Shown in pieces: positions 1-6,861 of a stretch of DNA of 13,581 nucleotides. Every line of letters starts with the position of its first letter. The stretch's first letter is position 1. A program made the translations under genes and the position numbers. The notes under the pieces were generated by a model. It did no database searches. It saw only the letters and a list, made by a program, of their open reading frames with translations, and had not been told where the DNA came from. Origin of the DNA: Campylobacterota bacterium (GTDB lineage Bacteria; Campylobacterota; Campylobacteria; Campylobacterales; Sulfurovaceae); contig QMKT01000032.1 in assembly GCA_003646505.1 (NCBI GenBank), positions 1 through 13,581 on the forward strand, in the 5' to 3' direction.

Positions 1-529
1 TATACGGTATCTCTATAGGGGGTACATTTCTACTGAGTTTACTGTATAACACATACTCTTTTTTGAAATCCAGTCTAATGATTTCTTTTTTAGCCTTCTC
101 GGATCCATTTTCATTACAAATATAGACTGTTTTGTTTTCTAAGAGTATTTTAGCATCTAGTATTTTGGCATCAATAGCTGTCGACTGTTCATTTTCTATC
201 GGTTCAGGGGTTTGGCCTAGTGCTTCTGCTAAAGCAGAAACTACGATTTTTTGCTCTACTTCTCCGATAAAAGCATCAGGGAACACTTTTTTATAAGCGT
301 TTAATGCTTTTTTAACTTCATTTTCACTCTCATAAAGCGTAGAAGTCACATAATATAAATGATTCTTTTTCTCTATGATAATATCTTTTCTATAGCTTCT
401 CCCATATATCTTCGAAATGTAAGTCATAAGATTAGCATGGTCTTTGTACACTGCTATCTTAATCTGATATGCCCCAAAAAGATTGGAAGTAGCAAAAAGG
501 AATACAAAAAGGATAAAGATATTTTTCAT
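1..529 (-). CDS. secreted SPOR-like protein, partial (3' end beyond left edge)
   Basis: An uninterrupted minus-strand frame starts with ATG at 529, one base after the leuC stop, and runs off the left edge, giving 176 visible residues. It begins with a clear signal peptide: MKN, a hydrophobic stretch IFILFVFLFA, then a likely cleavage site after LFGA at residue 20. Residues 21-92 (from YQIKIAVYKD through HLYYVTSTLYESENEV to FPDAFIGEV) follow the beta-alpha-beta rhythm of SPOR-type peptidoglycan-binding repeats: an IKIAVY strand, a YYV.ST.Y strand, a helix, then P.AFIGE. Residues 100-150 look like a low-complexity Glu/Lys linker. The 1-nt gap implies translational coupling to leuC; an AGAG within the leuC end can serve as ribosome binding site. 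The SPOR assignment is a pattern-based inference; the secreted nature is better supported. The C-terminus is not visible, so full length and function are unknown. Confidence 0.75.
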   Translation of the reverse strand, partial: MKNIFILFVFLFATSNLFGAYQIKIAVYKDHANLMTYISKIYGRSYRKDIIIEKKNHLYYVTSTLYESENEVKKALNAYKKVFPDAFIGEVEQKIVVSALAEALGQTPEPIENEQSTAIDAKILDAKILLENKTVYICNENGSEKAKKEIIRLDFKKEYVLYSKLSRNVPPIEIPY

Positions 530-530
530 A

Positions 531-1811
531 TTAAACATCTCTAGGATCTACGATCTTTCCTGCTATCGCTGATGCTGCCGCAACAGCAGAGTTTGCCAGG
601 TAAATTTCAGAAGTTCGGGCACCCATACGGCCTACGAAGTTACGGTTTGTTGTTGCGACACAACGTTCATTATCTCCAAGTATGCCCATGTATCCACCCA
701 AACATGCACCACATGTTGGGTTTGAAACCACCGCACCTGCTTCAATAAGTATTTCCATCAAACCTTCTTTTTGTGCCTGAAGCAAGATCTTCTGTGTGGC
801 AGGTGTTACGATCATACGTGTATGTCTTGCTACTCTGTGACCTTTCATGATCTTTGCTGCGATACGCAAGTCTTCTATCCGTCCGTTGGTACAAGAACCT
901 ATCATCACCTGATCAATTTTAAGATCATCTGCTACGGCTTGTTCTACCGGTTTACCATTTGATGGTAAAAATGGATAAGCGATCACCGGGGAAAGCACTG
1001 CCGTGTCTATGGTAATCACTTGACAGTAAGTGGCCTCTGCATCCGAAGAGTGAATTTTAGGTTCAGCCCTAAGTCCGCCATTCGCTTCTTTTCTCTCTTC
1101 CAAGTAAGCAAGTGTCACATCATCTACTGCAAAGATACCGTTTTTAGCACCCGCTTCAATCACCATATTTGCAATAGAAAATCTATCTGCCATACCAAGA
1201 TACTGGATCGCGTCACCTGTAAACTCAATCGCTTTGTAAAGCGCACCATCTACACCTATCTGACGGATAAGCTCCAAGATAATATCTTTTCCATAAATAT
1301 GTTCACCTGGTTTCCCTGTTAATTCAACTTTAATCGTTTCAGGAACCTTAAACCAGTTTCCTCCGCTGATCATACCAAAAGCAAGGTCTGTTGAACCCAT
1401 ACCCGTAGAAAATGCACCCAATGCACCATGTGTACAGGTATGTGAGTCTGCACCAATGATCACATCACCAGGGAGAACAAGTCCTTTTTCAGGAAGCAAT
1501 GCATGCTCGATCCCCATATCTTTTTCATCAAAGAAGTATTTGAGGTCATGCTTGTATGCAAATTCTCTTGAAATTTTTGCCTGGTTTGCTGAAGCAATAT
1601 CTTTTGCCGGGATATAATGGTCCATCACCAAAGCGAAGCTGTCAGGTTTAGCCAGTTTTTCTGCGCCACTCTCTTCAAATGCACGTATAGAAATAGGGGT
1701 AGTAATGTCATTACCGATGATCATATCAATATCGACTCTTACAATCTCCCCTGCTTTAACGTCATGTCCTGCGTGTTCTGAAAAAATCTTTTCTGTCATA
1801 GTCTGTACCAT
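531..1811 (-). CDS. leuC: 3-isopropylmalate dehydratase large subunit (LeuC)
   Basis: With LeuD, LeuC isomerises 2-isopropylmalate to 3-isopropylmalate in leucine biosynthesis, using a [4Fe-4S] cluster in the cytoplasm. The protein is 426 aa from the chosen start, the usual length for the shorter archaeal/bacterial LeuC type. Visible hallmarks are GADSHTCTHGALGAF (residues 120-134), FSTGMGSTDLA (134-144), cluster cysteines in IGSCTNGRIEDL (C307) and NPTCGACLGG (C367, C370), and the C-terminal NRNFVGRMG block. An in-frame ATG exists at 1832, but the ATG at 1811 is preferred: AAGGA lies 6 nt upstream of it, and MVQTMTEKIFSEHAG matches the family N-terminus. It is the first visible gene of a minus-strand unit, followed after 1 nt by the secreted protein gene. 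leuD and leuB probably lie beyond the left edge, but that is inference. A homoaconitase role is possible from the family but less likely. Confidence 0.95.
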   Translation of the reverse strand: MVQTMTEKIFSEHAGHDVKAGEIVRVDIDMIIGNDITTPISIRAFEESGAEKLAKPDSFALVMDHYIPAKDIASANQAKISREFAYKHDLKYFFDEKDMGIEHALLPEKGLVLPGDVIIGADSHTCTHGALGAFSTGMGSTDLAFGMISGGNWFKVPETIKVELTGKPGEHIYGKDIILELIRQIGVDGALYKAIEFTGDAIQYLGMADRFSIANMVIEAGAKNGIFAVDDVTLAYLEERKEANGGLRAEPKIHSSDAEATYCQVITIDTAVLSPVIAYPFLPSNGKPVEQAVADDLKIDQVMIGSCTNGRIEDLRIAAKIMKGHRVARHTRMIVTPATQKILLQAQKEGLMEILIEAGAVVSNPTCGACLGGYMGILGDNERCVATTNRNFVGRMGARTSEIYLANSAVAAASAIAGKIVDPRDV

Positions 1812-1817
1812 AGGTCG

Positions 1818-1822
1818 TCCTT
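1818..1822 (-). promoter_or_regulatory. leuC ribosome binding site (decides start)
   Basis: On the minus strand this reads AAGGA, 6 nt before the ATG at 1811. The alternative in-frame ATG at 1832 has no comparable purine-rich site, so this site sets the leuC start and excludes seven extra N-terminal residues. Confidence 0.75.
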
Positions 1823-1856
1823 GCGTATACAATAGTTGTATCTAAATATTACGCGA

Positions 1857-1862
1857 ATTATA
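1857..1862 (-). promoter_or_regulatory. leuC promoter -10 element
   Basis: The minus strand reads TTTTTTTTCGCTATAATTCGCG, with a perfect TATAAT behind a T-run, as is typical of Campylobacterota sigma-70 promoters. Transcription would start near 1850, leaving a leader of about 40 nt before the ATG at 1811. The leader contains a small 6-bp inverted repeat (ATACAA at 1827-1832, TTGTAT at 1836-1841), too short to be called an operator with confidence. No -35 box is evident. Confidence 0.65.
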
Positions 1863-1920
1863 GCGAAAAAAAATTATGCTTTAATTCTATCTATTCCTAA
1901 ACATTACATCTGAACAACTT

Positions 1921-1929
1921 TGCTATAAT
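1921..1929 (+). promoter_or_regulatory. extended -10 promoter of the NFACT gene
   Basis: The sequence TGCTATAAT is a consensus extended -10 element preceded by AT-rich DNA. The expected start of transcription, 6-8 nt downstream, falls at about 1935-1937, on or just before the ATG at 1937, so the mRNA would be nearly or fully leaderless. There is no Shine-Dalgarno sequence between the -10 box and the ATG (CTCAACT). The region is divergent with the leuC promoter, which lies about 60 bp away. Confidence 0.7.
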
Positions 1930-1936
1930 CTCAACT

Positions 1937-3280
1937 ATGAAATTATATGAACTGCAAGCCATCGCAAAGCGATTAAATACATTTACCTTTATCTCCCGCG
2001 CAAGACGCATAGAAGACAATACGATTGAAATCATGTTCGATAAATCTCAAAGCTATTTTTTCAATATGACAAGAGGACACAGTTTTGTCTATAAAGCAGA
2101 TTCACAAAGACCCATTCAAGGATATAATGCCCCTTTTGATGCTTTATTACATTCCCTACTGAGCGGAAGTAAACTGATATCAGTAGACGTACCAAATGAT
2201 GATCGTATTTTACGTTTCACCATTGCACCAAAAAGTTCGTATAAAGACAAGATCATCTATTTCCAATTGGAATTTACAGGGAAAAATACCAATGCTATAC
2301 TCATAGACAACAATGAAGTTATCATTGAAGCTTTACGTCACATAGATGCTGACAGCTCTTTTCGTGTCATTCGTCCTGGGATGGAATTACTTTCCATTCC
2401 GCCTTTTGAACGGACAGAAGAGAGAAAAGAGATACCCGATATTGATATATATATGGAAGAGACTTATACAAAAATACAGGCCAAAAAACTCTTAGAACTT
2501 AAAAAGCAGAAACTCTCTGTCACAGCCAAGAAATCTAAAAAACTTGGCCAACTTTTAGAGAAGTTACCCAATGCAGAAAGTTTGGAAGAACAGGCAAAAC
2601 TCTCAAACACTTATGGAAACCTCATCCTGGCAAATTTATATCAGATAAAACCTTATGATACAAAATTAAAAACTTTTGACTTCGAGGGCATGGAAATAAC
2701 AATAAAACTGCCTAAAAATGTAAAAGTAAACCGTATCTCTGACCATTTTTTCAATCTTGCAAAACGCGCTAAAAGTAAAGCAAAAAATGTGCATATAGAA
2801 GAAGAAAACCTACAGAGTAAAAAAGACTTTTATGACAATATATATTATGCATTGGAACAGGCAAAAGAACCCTATGAACTTGAACTTCTTGTCCCTAAAC
2901 GTGCCAAATCTCAACGTAAAAAAGAGAAACTTCGAGAAGGTGAACTCTTTTGGATCGAAGACTACAAAGTATTGGTAGGACGAAACTCCAATGAAAACCA
3001 GAAACTTTTAGAGATCGCCAAAGCAAATGACCTTTGGATGCACATAAGAGATGTACCCTCTTCTCATGTCATCATTAGAACAGACAAACAAAATCTACCC
3101 GATTCCGTCATCCAGGCTGCAGCTAAACTCTGCGTAGATTTTTCAGTCAAAAACCCGGGTGATTATGAAGTAGACTACACCAAAAGAAAATTTGTAAAAG
3201 TACAGGAAGGCTCTAACGTGCTCTATAATAAATATGATACCATCCGTGTTACAAAAGAAGGCGTTGAAATACGGATATAG
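1937..3280 (+). CDS. NFACT family protein, RqcH-like (ribosome-associated quality control)
   Basis: RqcH/Rqc2/NEMF-family proteins bind stalled 50S-peptidyl-tRNA and, in bacteria, add C-terminal alanine tails; older annotations call them fibronectin/fibrinogen-binding proteins. Residues 1-165 fit NFACT-N, with FDKSQSYFFNMTRG (35-46), the DRI motif at 89-91 (probably matching the tRNA-binding Asp-Arg pair of Bacillus RqcH), and TGKNTNAILID (114-124). Residues about 174-330 are Lys/Glu-rich and predicted coiled coil. Residues 334-435 are NFACT-R (ELFWIEDYKVLVGRNSNENQ, then DLWMHIRDVPSSHVII). At 447 aa it is over 100 residues shorter than Firmicutes RqcH (about 570), and the segment expected for the helix-hairpin-helix domain after NFACT-N seems absent. 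The start follows the family N-terminus although no ribosome binding site is present. It is transcribed divergently from leuC. Family assignment is firm; alanine-tailing activity is inferred. Confidence 0.88.
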   Translation: MKLYELQAIAKRLNTFTFISRARRIEDNTIEIMFDKSQSYFFNMTRGHSFVYKADSQRPIQGYNAPFDALLHSLLSGSKLISVDVPNDDRILRFTIAPKSSYKDKIIYFQLEFTGKNTNAILIDNNEVIIEALRHIDADSSFRVIRPGMELLSIPPFERTEERKEIPDIDIYMEETYTKIQAKKLLELKKQKLSVTAKKSKKLGQLLEKLPNAESLEEQAKLSNTYGNLILANLYQIKPYDTKLKTFDFEGMEITIKLPKNVKVNRISDHFFNLAKRAKSKAKNVHIEEENLQSKKDFYDNIYYALEQAKEPYELELLVPKRAKSQRKKEKLREGELFWIEDYKVLVGRNSNENQKLLEIAKANDLWMHIRDVPSSHVIIRTDKQNLPDSVIQAAAKLCVDFSVKNPGDYEVDYTKRKFVKVQEGSNVLYNKYDTIRVTKEGVEIRI

Positions 3281-3299
3281 CCACTTCTAACCCAAGGGA

Positions 3300-3308
3300 T
3301 GGTATAAT
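3300..3308 (+). promoter_or_regulatory. extended -10 promoter of the cdsA-dxr-hydrolase-tsaD operon
   Basis: TGGTATAAT matches the extended -10 consensus, 27 nt upstream of the cdsA ATG. Transcription would start near 3315, leaving a leader of about 20 nt with AGGA at 3326-3329 as ribosome binding site. An imperfect inverted repeat (GGGATG at 3296-3301, CATTCCC at 3309-3315) brackets the -10 box; it may be chance or a small operator. Confidence 0.65.
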
Positions 3309-3335
3309 CATTCCCATAACAAATTAGGAAAAAGT

Positions 3336-4094
3336 ATGACTAAATTTTTTACAGATCATCAAGAGCGTTGGTTAACAGGTATTGGTTTACTTGCTTTAGT
3401 TGGATTTATAGGCTGGATCGATAACTTTTTTGTCATGTGGGCATTTTTAGGTGTCATTTATATCTTTGCTTTCTATGAGGCTATGAAGCTTTTCAAGCTC
3501 ACCGGACCTTCTATGTACGTATGGGCTGTTCTTTTATGGATCGTTGCATATTTTTATCCTAATCCTGATGATCTGTTCTTTTTTATGGCAGTCATATTTG
3601 CCTCTTCTCTTGCCTATTTTCACAACTTTGACAAAAGACTGCTTCTTCCTTTCCTTTACCCCGTCAGTGGAATACTCTTTTTCCTCATCCTCTACCAGGA
3701 TTTTGGTATACAGTCCATGTTCTGGCTTCTTGTTACCGTTGCGCTGACAGATGTTGGAGCATTTTTCACAGGAAAAGCCATAGGTAAAACCAAATTTTCA
3801 GACACTTCACCAAACAAAACACTTGAAGGAGTGTTTGGCGGTATCATCCTTGCAACTATAGCCGGTTCTTTTGCCGGACTTTATGTTGTAGAGTTTTGGA
3901 TCGCCTTTGTTGTGACACTTGTAACTGCTGTCTCTTCAGTCTTTGGAGATCTTTTTGAATCCCATCTCAAGCGTGAAGCCGGCGTAAAAGACTCTGGAGA
4001 CCTACTTCCCGGACATGGTGGGATACTAGATAGAATTGACGGCTACCTTTTTGGTGCTATTATGATGGTTATTGCGTTACGTGCCTTAATTTAA
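3336..4094 (+). CDS. cdsA: phosphatidate cytidylyltransferase (CDP-diglyceride synthase)
   Basis: CdsA is an integral inner-membrane enzyme that converts phosphatidic acid and CTP to CDP-diacylglycerol, the precursor of phosphatidylethanolamine and phosphatidylglycerol. The 252-aa protein has several hydrophobic segments (about 12-27, 32-47, 61-73, 78-94, 103-121, 127-146, 165-185, 188-203, 236-252). The family signature is complete: TDVGAFFTGKAIGK (138-151), SPNKTLEG (158-165) and GDLFESHLKREAGVKDSGD followed by LPGHGGILDRID (204-235), which includes the metal- and CTP-binding residues. The start is supported by AGGA 6 nt upstream. It is the first gene of a tight operon; dxr starts 3 nt after its stop. 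The cdsA-dxr pairing is also known from Campylobacter jejuni and other bacteria. Confidence 0.96.
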   Translation: MTKFFTDHQERWLTGIGLLALVGFIGWIDNFFVMWAFLGVIYIFAFYEAMKLFKLTGPSMYVWAVLLWIVAYFYPNPDDLFFFMAVIFASSLAYFHNFDKRLLLPFLYPVSGILFFLILYQDFGIQSMFWLLVTVALTDVGAFFTGKAIGKTKFSDTSPNKTLEGVFGGIILATIAGSFAGLYVVEFWIAFVVTLVTAVSSVFGDLFESHLKREAGVKDSGDLLPGHGGILDRIDGYLFGAIMMVIALRALI

Positions 4095-4097
4095 TCT

Positions 4098-5177
4098 ATG
4101 TCAAGTATAGTCCTTTTAGGTTCCACTGGCTCCATCGGAGTCAATACTCTCATCATTGCAAAACAATATAATATCACTATAGAAGCACTGGTTGCAGGGA
4201 ATAATATTGATCTGCTTAATGCGCAGATCAAACTCTACCAACCCAAAATGGTAGCCATAGCAAATAAAGCAGATAAGGCAAGAGTCAACCACTCCAATGT
4301 TCTCTGTGGCCCTGAAGGTATCTTGGCACTCATAGAAATGTCTCAAAGTGACACTATAGTCAATGCCTTGGTAGGATACGCTGGTCTTGCCCCTACGATC
4401 AAAGCGACAACCCTTGGAAAAAGAGTTGCCCTGGCCAATAAGGAATCATTGGTAGTGGCAGGCGAATTCATCGATATCTCACATATTACTCCCATAGACT
4501 CTGAACACTTTGGCCTTTGGTATCTGATGAATAAGCGTCCTGTCTCAAAACTCTATATCACTGCAAGCGGTGGGGCATTTAGAGACTGGGAACTGGACAA
4601 AATGAAGGATGCCACCTTTTCAGATGCACTCAAACATCCAAACTGGTCTATGGGAAACAAGATCACCATAGACTCAGCCACTATGACCAATAAACTTTTT
4701 GAACTGTTAGAAGCAAAATGGCTTTTTAACACTTCAAATATAGACGCTGTGATAGAAAAAAAGTCTATCATTCATGCCCTTGCAGAATTTACCGATGGCT
4801 CTACTACAGCTCACTTTGCCGGAGTGGATATGAAACTGCCTATAGCTTTTGCGCTCAAAGGAGAAGTCACAGACCCTATCTTGCCTCCTACAGATCTTCT
4901 CAATATTGGGGCATTGGAGTTTTTACCCATCAAATCAGAACGTTACCCTATCTGGAGTATTAAAGAGCATATTTTAAAAAACCCCCATTTAGGTGTCATC
5001 GTCAATGCAGCCAATGAAGAAGCCATTAAAGCATTTCAAAAAGAACAGTGTTCATTTTTCGGGATGGCAGATATGGTTTTAGATGCCTATAAAAAATTTG
5101 AAACTGTAAAAGCTAAAAACCTTGATGAGATCATCCAGATAGATACGGAAGTGAGAACCTTTGCAAATGCAAGATAA
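4098..5177 (+). CDS. dxr: 1-deoxy-D-xylulose 5-phosphate reductoisomerase (Dxr/IspC)
   Basis: Dxr catalyses the NADPH-dependent conversion of deoxyxylulose 5-phosphate to 2-C-methylerythritol 4-phosphate, the committed step of the MEP isoprenoid pathway, in the cytoplasm. Visible motifs are the NADPH-binding GSTGSIG (8-14), ANKESLVVAGE (113-123), the metal-binding PIDSEH (132-137, D134 and E136), ITASGGAFR (154-162), the flexible loop HPNWSMGNKITIDSATM (180-196), NKLFELLEA (198-206) and VNAANEEAI (302-310). At 359 aa it has the short form seen in Campylobacterota (E. coli has 398), the difference lying outside catalytic motifs. It begins 3 nt after cdsA and its last 11 nt overlap the following hydrolase gene, so the genes are probably translationally coupled. 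Confidence 0.97.
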   Translation: MSSIVLLGSTGSIGVNTLIIAKQYNITIEALVAGNNIDLLNAQIKLYQPKMVAIANKADKARVNHSNVLCGPEGILALIEMSQSDTIVNALVGYAGLAPTIKATTLGKRVALANKESLVVAGEFIDISHITPIDSEHFGLWYLMNKRPVSKLYITASGGAFRDWELDKMKDATFSDALKHPNWSMGNKITIDSATMTNKLFELLEAKWLFNTSNIDAVIEKKSIIHALAEFTDGSTTAHFAGVDMKLPIAFALKGEVTDPILPPTDLLNIGALEFLPIKSERYPIWSIKEHILKNPHLGVIVNAANEEAIKAFQKEQCSFFGMADMVLDAYKKFETVKAKNLDEIIQIDTEVRTFANAR

Positions 5178-5703
5178 AGTACTCATCTTACATGGATGGG
5201 GAGGATCTGATGCACCACACTGGCAAGCAGAACTTGCTGCAGAAATAGCCAAAAACTACGGTACTGTTGCTTTTCCTTTACTCGACAATTGTCACTTCCC
5301 CTCTAAAAACAGATGGATGAGACAAGTCAAAACACTTCTCGAAGAGTTCAAGCCGGACACTGTTGTCTGCCACTCATTGGCAAATACCTTGTGGTTTTGG
5401 CTTTGTCAAGAAGAGATGCCCACGGTTGAAAGACTTTTTATGGTCTCTCCTCCCAGTCTCAGCACTACAGAATCCACTATCAAAACATTTTTCCCTTGCG
5501 AACTACCCCAAAATATTTACGCAAAAGAGATACAAATGATCATCTCAGACAACGATCCTTGGGTAAAGAAGCAAGAGGCAAAAGAGATCGCTTCACACTA
5601 TGATATCCCTCTAACTATCATTGAAAATGCAGGGCATATCAATGCAGACAGCGGTTATGGGAAATGGGAACTCATAGAACAACTTGTGCTGGAGAAGTCA
5701 TGA
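5167..5703 (+). CDS. RBBP9/YdeN-type alpha/beta serine hydrolase
   Basis: A small cytoplasmic alpha/beta hydrolase of 178 aa, the usual size of the RBBP9/YdeN family. Seen from the ATG at 5167: the oxyanion strand VLILHGWGG (5-13) followed by APHWQAEL; the nucleophile elbow [11 protein letters not shown] (S70, a variant GxSxG in which the first Gly is Cys and the last is Ala); the acid in IISDNDPWV (D130); and the base in [13 protein letters not shown] (H157). The triad is therefore intact. The substrate is unknown for nearly all family members. A TTG at 5161 is in frame two codons upstream; the GGAAGTGAG at 5147-5155 is better spaced for the TTG than for the ATG, so the start is uncertain by two codons. 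The gene overlaps dxr by 11 nt and tsaD by 4 nt (ATGA), so it is co-translated with both. In C. jejuni the gene between dxr and tsaD is the unrelated peptidoglycan carboxypeptidase pgp1. Confidence 0.85.
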   Translation: MQDKVLILHGWGGSDAPHWQAELAAEIAKNYGTVAFPLLDNCHFPSKNRWMRQVKTLLEEFKPDTVVCHSLANTLWFWLCQEEMPTVERLFMVSPPSLSTTESTIKTFFPCELPQNIYAKEIQMIISDNDPWVKKQEAKEIASHYDIPLTIIENAGHINADSGYGKWELIEQLVLEKS

Positions 5704-6713
5704 TCTTAAGTATAGAAAGTTCGTGTGATGACAGTTCTATTTCGATCACAGAGATTACTACAAAAAAAATCATTTATCATAAAAAGATCTCCCAGGAAGA
5801 GCAACATTCCTGTTATGGAGGAGTTGTTCCTGAACTCGCATCCAGACTGCATGCTGTAGCTTTACCGGAGATACTGAAAGAGACAAAGCCTTACTTTTCT
5901 AAACTCAAAGCCATTGCCGTAACCAATCAACCTGGTCTTGGAGTTACACTGCTTGAAGGCATTGCTATGGCAAAAGTTCTGGCCTCTTTACTTGACATAC
6001 CTCTTCTCCCTGTACATCACCTCAAAGGGCATATATACTCGCTTTTCATAGAAAAAGAGTCTACCCTTCCCCTTCTTGTTCTTCTCATCTCAGGAGGGCA
6101 TACACAGGTCGTTAGGGTTGAAAGTTTTGAACGCATGGAAATTTTGGCTACCTCTATGGATGATTCTGTAGGTGAAAGCTTTGACAAATGTGCCAAAATG
6201 ATGGGCTTGGGCTACCCGGGAGGTCCTCTCATAGAAGCACTTGCACTTAAAGGGAATGAAGCTCGTTTTGATCTGCCGATACCCTTGCGGAACTCTCCAC
6301 TCATAGCCTTTTCACTCTCAGGTCTTAAAAATGCCGTAAGACTTAAAGTGGAAGCCTGTGGAGGCAAAGAAAACATGAGCGAACAAGACAGGGCTGATCT
6401 CTCTGCCTCCTTTCAAAAAGCAGTTAAACTGCACCTCCTGCAAAAAAGTAAAAAGATCTTCGCAAAAGAAGATATCAAAGACTTTGCCATAGTGGGTGGA
6501 GCATCTGCCAATAAATATATACGATCTGCCTATGAAAAACTCTGTAAAGAGTTTGGGAAAACACTGCATGTTGCGCCTCTGGAATATTGTTCGGATAATG
6601 CTGCGATGATTGGAAGATATGCTATAGATGCCTATGAGAAAAATCTCTTTATCGACCCCAATGAAATAGATATTGTAAGTACCAAAAAACAACAAAGCGG
6701 AATGCTACTTTAA
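5700..6713 (+). CDS. tsaD: tRNA N6-adenosine threonylcarbamoyltransferase (TsaD)
   Basis: TsaD (formerly Gcp/YgjD) transfers threonylcarbamoyl from threonylcarbamoyl-AMP to A37 of ANN-decoding tRNAs, working with TsaB and TsaE; it is generally essential. The 337-aa protein has the ASKHA-fold motifs: [10 protein letters not shown] (4-13), ELASRLH (45-51), the metal-binding HHLKGH (106-111, H107 and H111), ISGGHTQVV (130-138), [22 protein letters not shown] (155-176), [11 protein letters not shown] (203-213), [11 protein letters not shown] (265-275) and CSDNAAMIG (297-305, D299 as third metal ligand). The start at 5700 is preferred over an in-frame ATG at 5664 because GGAG lies 5 nt upstream, it gives the family N-terminus, and it forms a 4-nt ATGA overlap with the hydrolase stop. 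It is the last gene of the cdsA operon and its final codons form one arm of the terminator. Confidence 0.97.
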   Translation: MILSIESSCDDSSISITEITTKKIIYHKKISQEEQHSCYGGVVPELASRLHAVALPEILKETKPYFSKLKAIAVTNQPGLGVTLLEGIAMAKVLASLLDIPLLPVHHLKGHIYSLFIEKESTLPLLVLLISGGHTQVVRVESFERMEILATSMDDSVGESFDKCAKMMGLGYPGGPLIEALALKGNEARFDLPIPLRNSPLIAFSLSGLKNAVRLKVEACGGKENMSEQDRADLSASFQKAVKLHLLQKSKKIFAKEDIKDFAIVGGASANKYIRSAYEKLCKEFGKTLHVAPLEYCSDNAAMIGRYAIDAYEKNLFIDPNEIDIVSTKKQQSGMLL

Positions 6714-6744
6714 GCCCCTTTTTTTCGACACTTCCGCTTTTTTT
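6694..6744 (+). terminator. probable intrinsic terminator of the cdsA-tsaD operon
   Basis: A perfect 9-bp inverted repeat, AAAGCGGAA (6694-6702) with TTCCGCTTT (6732-6740), is followed by T's to 6744, giving a seven-T tract. The upstream arm lies inside the last codons of tsaD, before its stop at 6711-6713. The 29-nt loop is long for an intrinsic terminator and holds its own T-run (6719-6725), so efficiency is uncertain. It separates this operon from gyrB. Confidence 0.55.
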
Positions 6745-6798
6745 ACCCTCAATCAAAATACTTACATTACAACACGCTTTTCCTAAGCTGTTTTTAGC

Positions 6799-6804
6799 TA
6801 AAAT
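6799..6804 (+). promoter_or_regulatory. candidate gyrB promoter -10
   Basis: TAAAAT follows a T-rich stretch (TTTTTAGC), in the manner of Campylobacterota promoters, and would start transcription near 6811, about 50 nt before the gyrB ATG. The surrounding DNA is very AT-rich, so nearby alternatives such as TATACA or TTATAG cannot be excluded. GGAG at 6851-6854 is the gyrB ribosome binding site, 7 nt before the ATG. Confidence 0.4.
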
Positions 6805-6818
6805 ATATACACTTATAG

Positions 6819-6839
6819 TGAACCTATTCAATAGGTTCA
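6819..6839. promoter_or_regulatory. perfect 21-bp palindrome in the gyrB leader
   Basis: TGAACCTATT (6819-6828), a central C (6829) and AATAGGTTCA (6830-6839) form a perfect 10-bp inverted repeat with a 1-nt centre. It lies 22 nt upstream of the gyrB ATG, downstream of the candidate -10 box. It is not followed by a T-run, so it is not an intrinsic terminator. Its symmetry suits a dimeric regulator site or a small leader hairpin; which one cannot be told from sequence. Confidence 0.65.
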
Positions 6840-6861
6840 AACCACACAATGGAGTCTCAAT

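Noticed and set aside
359..544. Plus-strand open frame of 61 codons at the left end
   Set aside because: It lies opposite the secreted-protein gene, which has a signal peptide and is coupled to leuC; the plus-strand frame has no recognisable protein features.
1825..1842. Small 6-bp inverted repeat in the leuC leader and a 12-mer (ACTATTGTATAC) shared with the 121-aa gene promoter region near 11350
   Set aside because: A 12-mer match between AT-rich regions is expected by chance in a window this long, and the repeat is too short to call an operator.
5664..5699. Extended tsaD N-terminus from ATG 5664
   Set aside because: [12 protein letters not shown] is unlike any TsaD start, and the ATG at 5700 has GGAG at 5-nt spacing and the family N-terminus.
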